This document shows, in pieces, positions 50,960 to 58,890 of a stretch of 64,000 nt of DNA. The DNA comes from Anaerolineae bacterium (GTDB lineage: Bacteria > Chloroflexota > Anaerolineae > 4572-78 > J111), in the NCBI GenBank assembly GCA_023382535.1, contig JAHDWA010000021.1, forward strand, positions 1 through 64,000, written 5' to 3'. The position numbers were made by a program, and so were the translations under genes. The notes under the pieces were generated by a model that made no database searches, had not been told where the DNA came from, and saw nothing but the letters and a program-made list of their open reading frames with translations. Positions within the stretch are counted from its first letter, which is position 1; every line of letters starts with the position of its first letter.

Positions 50960-51206
50960 AGACTCCGCCGGCAATGGGTGGAAAGAGAACTAACAAGTCG
51001 CCTTCTTTGAGGGGATGGGTTAGCTCCTGTTTTTTGCCGTTGACCAGGGCAATCGCTACCTCTTCTATTGACAGGTTGAATTGTTCGGCCAGCAGAAGCT
51101 CGATAGTAGCGCCCGTAGTTGTTTTGCAAGTGACAGCTTGGCCTACGGGCAAATTAGGATAGCGGGCATGCAGTCCACCGTAAAATTTAATATATACCTT
51201 AATCAT
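50958..51206 (-). CDS. MoaD/ThiS-family sulfur carrier-like protein
   Basis: The 82-residue protein MIKVYIKFYGGLHARYPNLPVGQAVTCK has a beta-grasp fold ending LLVLFPPIAGGV. The family needs a C-terminal Gly-Gly for thiocarboxylate formation; here one extra Val follows, at the edge of a dispersed repeat. Its ATG overlaps the stop of the AOR gene (ATGA), and MoaD-like genes next to AOR are common, serving tungsten/molybdenum pterin synthesis. The Val may block function unless trimmed. Confidence 0.82.
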   Translation of the reverse strand: MIKVYIKFYGGLHARYPNLPVGQAVTCKTTTGATIELLLAEQFNLSIEEVAIALVNGKKQELTHPLKEGDLLVLFPPIAGGV

Positions 51207-53062
51207 GACTGTGCTACAATTTTGTGGGTGTGGTTGCGCCAGTACACCGCCAGTTGGATCAGACCCAATTCAGCAAGTTTTTCGGGTGTGAGCTGACCTT
51301 CCTTGTTCCAACCCCGAAGCTGATAATAGACCTGGATGCGCTCCTGCAGCTTGGCCCGGCTGCCCTGCCAGGGACCGCTGGGGACCGGCTCTAACATGCG
51401 TTCGGGCAGGGTGTCATCGGCGGCGGTCAGCCCGGCAGCCAGGTTGAATATGCGCTCCAGATTCCAGATGCGGTCACCCTGGATGAGCGAGTTTTCAAAG
51501 GTAAAGTTCAGGCCGGTGGCGGCGCTCATCAGGGCGGCAATCTCGCGGTGGGTAATGGCAAACTTGGAAAAGAGACAGATGCCGGAGGAGTCAACATAGG
51601 CCGTGGAGTTCTGGAAGGGCCGGCGCACTAACTCCTCTTTTTGTTCAAGGCTCTCCGGGGGCATATAGCGGGGGATGCCGTACAGTTCGGCGGCGATGGT
51701 GTTGCCGCGCACGTGGCAGGCCCCCCGGTTAGAGGTTGCATAGTGCAGCGACATCCCCTGAAAGACGCGGGGGCTGTACGCCGCCATCTCCTGCTTTTTA
51801 ACGCCCATAAACAGGTGGGGGCAGCCATATTTTTGGGTGAGCCGGTAGGAACCCTGGGCTAACTCCACCCCAAATCCTTCACTCCGGCAGGCCAGCTCGA
51901 CCAGACGTACCATCTCATCAGCCATACCAAAGCCGATGGGAAAGCCGACCTCTGCTTGAGTCAGAAAGTCGCTTTCATACATCTCCATGGCGGTAGCGAT
52001 GGTGACGGCCAGGGACATGGTGTCTATACCGTAGTCGTTGCACAGGTAATTGGCCTTGACCGCGGCGGCTAGGTCGTCAATACCGCACAACGCGCTGAAG
52101 CCCCACAGCGACTCAAACTCAGGCCCTTCACCTTTGGCGGCAAAACGCTCATCTACAATTTCGGTGACGCGGGTGCAGGCGATGGGGCAGGCAAAACAGG
52201 CCCGGTTGGTACGGGTCATCCGCTCTTTGAGCGCCTCGCCGCTGACCACCGCTGCGCCCTCGAACACTTCTTCCTGAAAGTTGCGGGTGGGATAGCCGCC
52301 GGTTTCGTTGAGCAGGTTGACCAGGTTGGCCGTGCCATAGGCCCGAAAGCTGCTAAAGGAAATGGGGTCGTTGACAATTTTCCGGTTGACCTCTTGCATG
52401 GCCAGCCAGAAGGCTTGGGGATCGGCCAGCTTAAGGCCCTGCGTGCCCCGCACCACCACCGCTTTTAAATTTTTGCTGCCCATCACCGCGCCGACGCCGG
52501 AGCGAGCGGCCAGGCGAGTGCGGTCGTTGACCACCCCGGCGATGGGCGACAACTGCTCGCCGGTGGGGCCGATGCAGGCCACTTTGGCCGCCGGGTGGGT
52601 TTCGGCCAACAGCGCCGCATCGGTTTCCGGGGCGGTTTTGCCCCACAAGTGCTGCGCCGGGCGAATCTCTACTTTGTCGTTTTCAATCCAGACGTAGACC
52701 GGTTCAGTAGCCCGGCCCTCAAAAATCAACACATCATAACCGGCAAACTTTAGCTCCGGGCCAAAAAAGCCGCCGGAGTTGGAGCAGGCAATGGTGCCTG
52801 TCAGCGGCGACTTACAGACCACCACGTAGCGCGAAGCCGCCGGAGCGCCTGTTCCGGTCAGCGGTCCTGTCCCGAAGATGAGCTGGTTATCCGGTCCCAG
52901 AGCGTCGGAGGCCGGGTCCATCTCCTCGTACAGCAGGCGAGAAGACAACCCACGCCCGCCGACAAAATCCTCGGCCAGCTTCAGGTCGAGCGGCTCGGTC
53001 GTCACTTGACGCTCGGTCAAATTGACCCGCAAGATTTTTCCGGCATAGCCGTAGTAGGTCAT
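51203..53062 (-). CDS. aor: Aldehyde:ferredoxin oxidoreductase (AOR family)
   Basis: The 619-residue protein has the AOR layout: MTYYGYAGKILRVNLTERQVTTEPLD, GGRGLSSRLLYEEMDP, GTGPLTGTGAPAASRYVVVCKSPLTG, SNSGGFFGPELKFAGYD, and the [4Fe-4S] ligand motif CFACPIACTRV with a later Cys (SGICLFSKF). It should bind a bis-pterin tungsten or molybdenum cofactor, oxidise an aldehyde to an acid in the cytoplasm and reduce ferredoxin. It overlaps the ferredoxin-bearing subunit gene upstream and MoaD downstream by 4 bp each. Substrate aldehyde inferred from operon, not sequence. Confidence 0.9.
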   Translation of the reverse strand: MTYYGYAGKILRVNLTERQVTTEPLDLKLAEDFVGGRGLSSRLLYEEMDPASDALGPDNQLIFGTGPLTGTGAPAASRYVVVCKSPLTGTIACSNSGGFFGPELKFAGYDVLIFEGRATEPVYVWIENDKVEIRPAQHLWGKTAPETDAALLAETHPAAKVACIGPTGEQLSPIAGVVNDRTRLAARSGVGAVMGSKNLKAVVVRGTQGLKLADPQAFWLAMQEVNRKIVNDPISFSSFRAYGTANLVNLLNETGGYPTRNFQEEVFEGAAVVSGEALKERMTRTNRACFACPIACTRVTEIVDERFAAKGEGPEFESLWGFSALCGIDDLAAAVKANYLCNDYGIDTMSLAVTIATAMEMYESDFLTQAEVGFPIGFGMADEMVRLVELACRSEGFGVELAQGSYRLTQKYGCPHLFMGVKKQEMAAYSPRVFQGMSLHYATSNRGACHVRGNTIAAELYGIPRYMPPESLEQKEELVRRPFQNSTAYVDSSGICLFSKFAITHREIAALMSAATGLNFTFENSLIQGDRIWNLERIFNLAAGLTAADDTLPERMLEPVPSGPWQGSRAKLQERIQVYYQLRGWNKEGQLTPEKLAELGLIQLAVYWRNHTHKIVAQS

Positions 53063-54843
53063 TTCCGGCGCTTCCTCCTTCTGGTTCTAAGCTGGTCTTT
53101 CTCTACCAGCGCCCAGAGATTATCCACCGCCCTTTGTTTCATCCGGTCCCAGGTGTCCCCATCCAGCGGGGCGAAGGTGATAGCCTGGGTGGGGCAGTAA
53201 ATAGCGCAGGCGGGGTTGCCGCCGCACAGGTCGCACTTGATCACGGTTTTCTTTTCTTCAACAAAGTAGATGCCGCCGTAGGGACAGGCTTTGACACAGA
53301 GCATGCAGCCGGTACAGTTCTCGTCAATAACCTTGATAATCCCGGACCCACCATCCAGTTCCAGTGCGGCAAAGGGGCAGGATTTCATGCAGTAGATTTC
53401 TTCGCAGTGGATACAGGTCATGGGCATGAAAAAATCGTCGCTGGGGTAGGCCACACGAATGCGGAGGCTGTCAGTTGGGAGGACCATTTGCTCATGTTCA
53501 ATAGAGCAGGCCATCTCGCACATTCGGCAGCCGGTGCAGAGAGAAGGATCAATCACCAAGAGATTTTGGATTTTAGACTGCCCCTTCGGGCGTGGATTTT
53601 GGATTTTGGAGTGTGGCCCGGTTTCGATTTTGGCTTGTGCGCCATTGCTGCTAGTTGGGAGGCTGGGGGGAGCGCCGGTAGCCAGGGCGGCTTCAAACGT
53701 GCCTGAGGGAGTCCAGCGGGTACGCAGCCAGCGTTTGAAGCGGTCGTGGGGGAAGGGGGTGAGAGGGGCGGGCTTGTCGCCGCTGCTGATCCAGTCGGCC
53801 AGGTAACGCCCCACCACCGGGCCGATGGCCAGGCCGTGGCCGCAGAAGCCGGTTGCCAGAATGACGTTCTCATTCAGCCGGTCAATAATCGGCAGGCCAT
53901 CCGGGGTACTGGGGTCCAGGCCGCCCCAGGTGCGCAGCAGCGAAACCTGGCGCAGCGATGGCAGCAGCCGGGTGAGATGTTCAACCGCCAGCTTGAGGTT
54001 CGCCCCGGTAACCCGCTCAATCTCGCTTGGCGCAATCGTCCCGCCGCCAAAGTGAACACCGCCATGCCGGGTCTGGCGAAAAAACAAATCGCCGGTGGCC
54101 ACACCGAACATGTAGGGAAACAGTGGGGGCAGGGCCTCGGAAATCATGGATTCATAGCACATATTCGCCAGGGGCAGGTCGAAACCGAGTTTCAAACACA
54201 GTTCGAGTGATCCTGCCCCGGCAGCAATCAGCACGGTTGGCGCAGTCACGATCCGGTCGCCAGCCTCGACGATGGCCTGGCCGCCCTCGGTCTGGCGGAT
54301 GGCGCGGACTTCGTAGCCGAGCAATGTCCTGGCTCCGGCTCGCACGGCGGCCTGGTAAAAGCCTGTGACCAACCGAAAGGGGTTGCAGTGTCCATCGGTG
54401 GGGCAAAAACTGGCCCCCAACACTTCGCCTTGACCCAATCCTGGGACCAGTTCCCGCACGTCCTCGGGCCCCACCCAGCGCAACTCCAGGCCCACGGCCT
54501 GCTGCCGGACGATGTCAAGCTGCATGGGCCGGACATGGTCGGGGATTTCGACCAGGCGCAGGTTGCCGGCGCGGGTGTATTCCAGGTCAAGGCTCAATTC
54601 GTTAGACAAGCCGGGGAAAAGAGCGATGCTTTCCAGGGCCAGCGGCAGCTCTTCGGAGGCGCGGGCCGACTGGCGCACCCCGCCGCCGGACCGCCCCGAC
54701 GCACCGCTGCCAATCCCCCGCCGCTCGATGAGCAGCACCTCCGCGCCGTGTTGAGCAAGGTAGTGCGCCGCCGCGCAGCCGATAATGCCGCCGCCGATGA
54801 TAACCACATCGGCGCTATTTGAGCTGGGTTGCTGGTTAGCCAT
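53059..54843 (-). CDS. FAD-dependent oxidoreductase (DAO/HcnC-like) fused to polyferredoxin
   Basis: The 594-residue protein has an N-terminal DAO-type FAD domain (about 10-375: VVIIGGGIIGCAAAHYLAQHG, SGASGRSGGGVRQSAR, FCGHGLAIGPVVGRYLADW) and a C-terminal ferredoxin (about 445-575) with four Cys clusters: SLCTGCRMCEMACS, CIHCEEIYCMKSCP, NCTGCMLCVKACP and KCDLCGGNPACAIYCP. The linker KIQNPRPKGQSKIQN is read from a dispersed AT-rich repeat. The ATG at 54843 is chosen because the upstream Met lies in a repeat. It probably oxidises an amine or N-alkyl amino acid and passes electrons to the AOR partner ferredoxin. Confidence 0.82.
   Translation of the reverse strand: MANQQPSSNSADVVIIGGGIIGCAAAHYLAQHGAEVLLIERRGIGSGASGRSGGGVRQSARASEELPLALESIALFPGLSNELSLDLEYTRAGNLRLVEIPDHVRPMQLDIVRQQAVGLELRWVGPEDVRELVPGLGQGEVLGASFCPTDGHCNPFRLVTGFYQAAVRAGARTLLGYEVRAIRQTEGGQAIVEAGDRIVTAPTVLIAAGAGSLELCLKLGFDLPLANMCYESMISEALPPLFPYMFGVATGDLFFRQTRHGGVHFGGGTIAPSEIERVTGANLKLAVEHLTRLLPSLRQVSLLRTWGGLDPSTPDGLPIIDRLNENVILATGFCGHGLAIGPVVGRYLADWISSGDKPAPLTPFPHDRFKRWLRTRWTPSGTFEAALATGAPPSLPTSSNGAQAKIETGPHSKIQNPRPKGQSKIQNLLVIDPSLCTGCRMCEMACSIEHEQMVLPTDSLRIRVAYPSDDFFMPMTCIHCEEIYCMKSCPFAALELDGGSGIIKVIDENCTGCMLCVKACPYGGIYFVEEKKTVIKCDLCGGNPACAIYCPTQAITFAPLDGDTWDRMKQRAVDNLWALVEKDQLRTRRRKRRK
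53562..53611. repeat. AT-rich dispersed repeat, copy 5, inside the FAD-ferredoxin gene
   Basis: GATTTTGGATTTTAGACTGC then CCCTTCGGGCGTGG then ATTTTGGATTTTGGA. It is in frame and codes for the interdomain linker. Same variant (with GACTGCCCC centre) as copies 2 and 6. Confidence 0.7.
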
Positions 54844-54855
54844 AGTCCCGTAAAA

Positions 54856-54937
54856 AATTGTGAATTGTCCCAAAGGGATACCCTTGCGGTATGAATAGTC
54901 AATTGTGAATGGTTAACAATTAATAATTCACAATTAT
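54856..54937. repeat. AATTGTGAAT inverted repeat between HcnC- and HcnB-like genes
   Basis: AATTGTGAATTG (54856-54867) and AATTGTGAAT (54901-54910) face AATTCACAATT (54925-54935). It fills the gap between 54843 and 54934 and supplies the stop TAA of the HcnB-like gene. Confidence 0.55.
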
Positions 54938-56385
54938 GATCTCCTCACTTGCCCATACTGGGTCACGTGGTCTTCCCATTGGAATGCCGGTTCGACCGGT
55001 TTATCCGGCCCGGCGATAACACCCATGGGGATAGGCTTGACCGGCGGGCGAGCGGTGAATGTCCCGACGGCGGCCAACTCTCGCCCGGTTTCCTGGGCGA
55101 CCAGGTGGGCGATGATGGGGCCGCAGATTCGACCCTGGCAGCGACCCATGCCGGCCCGCGTCCAGGGTTTCAACTGGTTGAGGTGGGTGGCTCCTGCTCT
55201 TACCGCAGCCCGAACTGCCCCAGCGGTCACTTCTTCGCAGCGGCAGACGATCACCTCGTCGGAAGCCAGGGCGCACAGGCCCGGCTTGACTGAAAACATC
55301 GCCCCTAATGTTTCCACCACCGAGCGCGCTTTTTGCCACTCCTGTTGCAAAGCCGGGTTAACCTGATCTGCTTGATAACCCAACTGCCGGGCCGCCGCCG
55401 CCCCGGCGATACGCCCCTCGAGCAGGGCCACCTCCACCCCGCCAATACCACGCACCTCCCCGACCGCAAAAATGCCCGGCTGGCTGGTTTCCATGTCCTC
55501 GTTGGTGACTGTAGCCAAAGCGCCAAAATGAGGGTCAAGACGTTGTTCGCAGCCGGCCAGCCGGGTTAGCTCGGTGGCCGGGACAAAGCCGAAGTTGAGG
55601 CAGATGGTATCCACCGTCAGCCGTTCCTCTTTCCCGGCTATGGGCCGGCCGGTGTCATCCACCCTAGCAATGACTGCCCCTTCCACCTCTCGCTCGCCTA
55701 GCGCCCGGACAACAGCATAACCGAATTTTAGCGGCACTCCGGCCTGTTGCAGCCGCCGCCGGTTGGTCAAACCCTGGCCCACCTTGTCCCAATGCCCCCA
55801 CAGTTTGGGGGCCAGCGAGAGAAATTTCTTTTGGGGTTGTAGCTCGACAATCGCGGCAATTTCTGCCCCGGCTTCGAGCAGTTGCACCCCGGCCAGTTGC
55901 AGCAGCGGGCCGGTTCCGGCCAGCAGCCGTCGCCGCCCGGTCAGCAGACCTTGCCCCTTGAGCAGCAACTGTGCCCCGCCGACGGTCATCACCCCGGGCA
56001 GCGTCCAGCCGGGAAAGGGCATCACCCGCTCGTAAGCCCCGGCGGCGATAATCAGCCGTTGGGCTTGTATTTCGTCTGCACTGGCGGCGTTGAGCGGATA
56101 GAGGCTGAGTTTTCGGTCGGGGGTGACATTCCAGGCCAGCGTGTTGCAACGCAGCTCAAGGTTGGGCTGGTTCAACCCGGCCAGCAGGTCTCGGCCTTGC
56201 CGGATGTTATCGGCCAGTGAAGGGGGGAAATGGTCCGGGTCAAGATCCGCCCTCGGCTGTTTGAAATATTGTCCGCCGGGCCGGGCTGACTCCTCGATAA
56301 GGGTCACTTTGGCCCCGGCCTGGGCTGCCGTGACTGCCGCTGCTACCCCCGCTGGCCCGGCCCCGACGACAACGATCTCGGTCAT
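54934..56385 (-). CDS. FAD/NAD(P)-binding oxidoreductase with BFD-type Fe-S domain (HcnB-like)
   Basis: The 483-residue protein has an N-terminal dinucleotide fold IVVVGAGPAGVAAAVTAAQ, EESARPGGQYFKQP, LIIAAGAYERVMPFPGW, a second fold (RRRLLAGTGPLLQLAGVQLL) and a C-terminal Fer2_BFD-like part VIVCRCEEVTAGAVRAAV then GMGRCQGRICGPIIAHL (four Cys for a [2Fe-2S] cluster). This arrangement is that of HcnB, sarcosine oxidase alpha and D-hydroxyproline dehydrogenase subunits. Its ATG overlaps the stop of the small ferredoxin gene. It lies between the HcnA- and HcnC-like genes. Confidence 0.85.
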   Translation of the reverse strand: MTEIVVVGAGPAGVAAAVTAAQAGAKVTLIEESARPGGQYFKQPRADLDPDHFPPSLADNIRQGRDLLAGLNQPNLELRCNTLAWNVTPDRKLSLYPLNAASADEIQAQRLIIAAGAYERVMPFPGWTLPGVMTVGGAQLLLKGQGLLTGRRRLLAGTGPLLQLAGVQLLEAGAEIAAIVELQPQKKFLSLAPKLWGHWDKVGQGLTNRRRLQQAGVPLKFGYAVVRALGEREVEGAVIARVDDTGRPIAGKEERLTVDTICLNFGFVPATELTRLAGCEQRLDPHFGALATVTNEDMETSQPGIFAVGEVRGIGGVEVALLEGRIAGAAAARQLGYQADQVNPALQQEWQKARSVVETLGAMFSVKPGLCALASDEVIVCRCEEVTAGAVRAAVRAGATHLNQLKPWTRAGMGRCQGRICGPIIAHLVAQETGRELAAVGTFTARPPVKPIPMGVIAGPDKPVEPAFQWEDHVTQYGQVRRS

Positions 56386-56666
56386 GCTTCCGCCACCTCA
56401 ATTGTACAGCCGGGGCGAACCTCGACCATACAACTGCGGACGTTGGGCACGCCGTCTACCATCACCAGGCAATCGAAGCAGACACCCATGCCGCAGAAAA
56501 AGCCGCGCCCCTCGCCATTGAGGGGCGCGGACCGAAATATGCGCCGCCCGCTAGCGAGCAGCGCCGCGGCCACACTTTCACCAGGGTAGGCTGTCACTGG
56601 GCTGCCGTTGACTGTGATGGTGATGGGGTCGCCGCGTTGAATTATCTCAAGACGTTTTGCACTCAT
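56382..56666 (-). CDS. HcnA-like small [2Fe-2S] subunit
   Basis: The 94-residue protein has a plant-type [2Fe-2S] motif GFFCGMGVCFDCLVMVDGVPNVRSC with the four Cys. Its short form with the sequence ITVNGSPVTAYPGESVAAALLASGRRIFR is the HcnA/ sarcosine-oxidase-alpha N-terminal type. The ATG at 56666 follows TAGGAT; a longer frame (to 56732) would run through a dispersed repeat. It overlaps the HcnB-like gene by 4 bp. Confidence 0.82.
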   Translation of the reverse strand: MSAKRLEIIQRGDPITITVNGSPVTAYPGESVAAALLASGRRIFRSAPLNGEGRGFFCGMGVCFDCLVMVDGVPNVRSCMVEVRPGCTIEVAEA

Positions 56667-56684
56667 TTGAGTGTATCCTAAATT

Positions 56685-56734
56685 TGATGCGTGATACGTG
56701 GTGCGGGGTGCGTAAAAACTATCACGCATCATTC
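56685..56734. repeat. ATGCGTGATACGTG dispersed repeat, copy 3
   Basis: GATGCGTGATACGTGGTGCG faces ACTATCACGCATCATT, just upstream of the HcnA-like start. Same family as 39158 and 44551. Confidence 0.6.
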
Positions 56735-56797
56735 CATTTAACTGATTTACCCCTTGGAGTTGCCTTGCCCTTACTCCCTACTCCTTACTCTCACTCC

Positions 56798-58138
56798 CTA
56801 CCCCCACGGCTGCACCACCTTGTCCACTCCCACCAGCGGCACGCCGGTAATGGCCGAGGCTTCGAGGGTGAGCGCCCGCAGGTCTTCCGGCTCCAGGTCG
56901 TGGACGTTGGCCTTGCCGCAAGCTTTGGCCAGCATGGTCACTTCCATGGTGATCGCCCGCAGGAAATTCGCCAGCCGCTCACTGGCCTCGTCCGGATCGA
57001 GCCGCTGTTGCAGTTTTTCGTCCTGGGTGGCCACACCCACCGGGCAGAGGCCGGTGTGACAGTGGTAGCACGCCCCGGGCGCTGCGCCCAAGGCGTGGTA
57101 TTCCTCAACGTACCGGGGCGAGTTGCAGCCCAGGGCCATCAGCGCCGCCGTACCGATAGCCACCGCATCGGCTCCCAGGGCCAGGGCTTTGGCCACATCA
57201 GCCCCGGATTTGAGACCGCCGGAAACCACCAGCGAAACCTTGCCATACATGCCAATCTCTTCCAGGGCGCGGCGGGCGGCCGGGATAGCAGCGACGGTAG
57301 GGATGCCGGTATGGTCCAGCAAAAATTCGGGCGAGGCGCCGGTCGCGCCTTCCATGCCGTCAATTACAATCACATCCACCCCGCTTTTGGCCGCAATCTT
57401 AACATCGTGCGTCACGCGGCAGGCGGGCATTTTGCAAAAGATGGGGACGCGGTAGCCGGTAGCGTCGCGCAGCTCCTCGATTTTTATTTGCATATCATCT
57501 GGGCCGAGAAAGTCGGGGTGACGCACCGAGGAGCGCTGGTCAATCCCTTTGGGCAACTGGCGCATCTCGACCACTTTATCAATCACCTTCATGCCCAGCA
57601 GGACGCCCCCGGTGCCCGGTTTCGCGCCCTGGCCAATGGCAATCTCGATGGCGTCGGCCCGGCGCAGATGCTCCAGGTCAAGTTGGTAGCGGCTGGGGGT
57701 CATCTGGTAAATTAACTTTTTGGAGGCGAGACGCTCATCTTCGAGCATCCCGCCTTCGCCGGTGGAAGTGCAAGTCCCGACCTTAGTTGCGCCCCGCCCC
57801 AGGGCTACCTTGGCGTTTCGGCTCAACGCGCCAAAGCTCATCGAAGCGATGTAAATCGGGATGTCCAGTTCCATCGGCTGGCTGACCAGCTCTTTTTTGT
57901 AGCCGCCCAGAATGGTTTTGGTCTCGCACGATTCGCGGTAGCCTTCCAGCGGCAGGCGGGTCATGGCTGCTGGTAAAAAAACGAGCTGGTCCAGGGTGGG
58001 GATGTTGAAAAAGGTGGAGAAGCCCCGGATTTGGTAACGGCCCAATTCCGCTTTGGTTTGAATCTCTTGGATTACGTGCGGCGGCCAGATGTGGCTCCGC
58101 GATGGGGTAGGATGATTTCCGTTTAGACTTTCAGCCAT
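56798..58138 (-). CDS. Glutamate-synthase FMN domain protein (GltB central domain type)
   Basis: The 446-residue protein has the FMN barrel of glutamate synthase: YRESCETKTILGGYKKELVS, SMSFGALSRNAKVALG, GTCTSTGEGGM, AIEIAIGQGAKPGTGGVL, VIVIDGMEGATGASPEF, and the [3Fe-4S] loop GACYHCHTGLCPVGVATQ. It lacks the amidotransferase and GXGXG domains, which are encoded separately upstream (58891 and 58123). Such split sets include N-methylglutamate synthase (MgsC) and archaeal-type glutamate synthases. It overlaps the GXGXG gene by 16 bp. The acceptor cannot be read from sequence. Confidence 0.87.
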   Translation of the reverse strand: MAESLNGNHPTPSRSHIWPPHVIQEIQTKAELGRYQIRGFSTFFNIPTLDQLVFLPAAMTRLPLEGYRESCETKTILGGYKKELVSQPMELDIPIYIASMSFGALSRNAKVALGRGATKVGTCTSTGEGGMLEDERLASKKLIYQMTPSRYQLDLEHLRRADAIEIAIGQGAKPGTGGVLLGMKVIDKVVEMRQLPKGIDQRSSVRHPDFLGPDDMQIKIEELRDATGYRVPIFCKMPACRVTHDVKIAAKSGVDVIVIDGMEGATGASPEFLLDHTGIPTVAAIPAARRALEEIGMYGKVSLVVSGGLKSGADVAKALALGADAVAIGTAALMALGCNSPRYVEEYHALGAAPGACYHCHTGLCPVGVATQDEKLQQRLDPDEASERLANFLRAITMEVTMLAKACGKANVHDLEPEDLRALTLEASAITGVPLVGVDKVVQPWG

Positions 58139-58833
58139 GTGTCTGCCTCCCGCTTGTCAAAGTACCATAATTTCTGCCCGGACACCACCTTTTTCCAGAA
58201 GCGCAGGCTGAGGCCAAAACCGGCCTCGGCCACGATGGCCTCGATTTCGTCAATCTCGCTGCGGGCCGGTTCGACAATCACGGCGTCAAGCCCCAGCCCG
58301 TGGATCTGCCCGGCCACGTAAATGTTGCCCTGGTAAAGCGAGTCGCCAATGCCGTCGGCGGCGTCGCCCAGCACAATGAGCTTGCCGGCTTGGGCCATAA
58401 AGCCGGACAAAAAGCCAACGTTGCCGCCGACAACGACCACGCCTCCTTTTTGGGCCACCCCGGTCCGCGCCCCGGCGTTGCCTTCGACCACAATGGTCCC
58501 GCCCCGCAGCGAAGCGCCGGTGCTCTGGCCGGTCTGCCCGCGCACCCGAATGAAGCCGCCGGCCATGCCCTCGCCCACGCCCCAACCGGCGTTGTGGCTG
58601 ACTTCGATGATGGCCCCATTGTTGAGGCCGCCGCAGTAGTAGCCTACGCTGCCCTCAAAACAGACCCGCCCTCCGGCGGGCAGGGCCACGCCCAGGTTGT
58701 GCCGGGACCGGGGATTCTCTAGGAGCACGTCGCAACCATCGGCCACCATCTGCCGCAGCCGGGTATTTAACTCGCGGATAGATTGACCATCCGCATCAAT
58801 CTTGACCACCTGTCTTTCTAGGGTTAGTTCCAT
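58123..58833 (-). CDS. GXGXG-domain protein (glutamate synthase C-terminal type)
   Basis: The 236-residue protein is a right-handed beta-helix of glycine repeats: NNGAIIEVSHNAGWGVGEGM, GGFIRVRGQTGQSTGASLRG, GTIVVEGNAGARTGVAQKGG, VVVVGGNVGFLSGFMAQAGK, LIVLGDAADGIGDSLYQGN. It is the third domain of glutamate synthase as a separate subunit (MgsB/GlxC type) and has a structural, channel-linking role. Between the amidotransferase and FMN genes on the same strand. Confidence 0.87.
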   Translation of the reverse strand: MELTLERQVVKIDADGQSIRELNTRLRQMVADGCDVLLENPRSRHNLGVALPAGGRVCFEGSVGYYCGGLNNGAIIEVSHNAGWGVGEGMAGGFIRVRGQTGQSTGASLRGGTIVVEGNAGARTGVAQKGGVVVVGGNVGFLSGFMAQAGKLIVLGDAADGIGDSLYQGNIYVAGQIHGLGLDAVIVEPARSEIDEIEAIVAEAGFGLSLRFWKKVVSGQKLWYFDKREADTWLKV

Positions 58834-58843
58834 CGCCTCACCT

Positions 58844-58889
58844 CAAATCCAAAATCCACGCCCAAAGGGGCAGTCCAAAATCTAAAATC
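58844..58889. repeat. AT-rich dispersed repeat, copy 6, with GACTGCCC centre
   Basis: AAATCCAAAATCCACGCCCA then AAGGGGCAGTCC then AAAATCTAAAATCG. It fills the gap between the amidotransferase and GXGXG genes and abuts the amidotransferase stop. Confidence 0.65.
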
Positions 58890-58890
58890 G

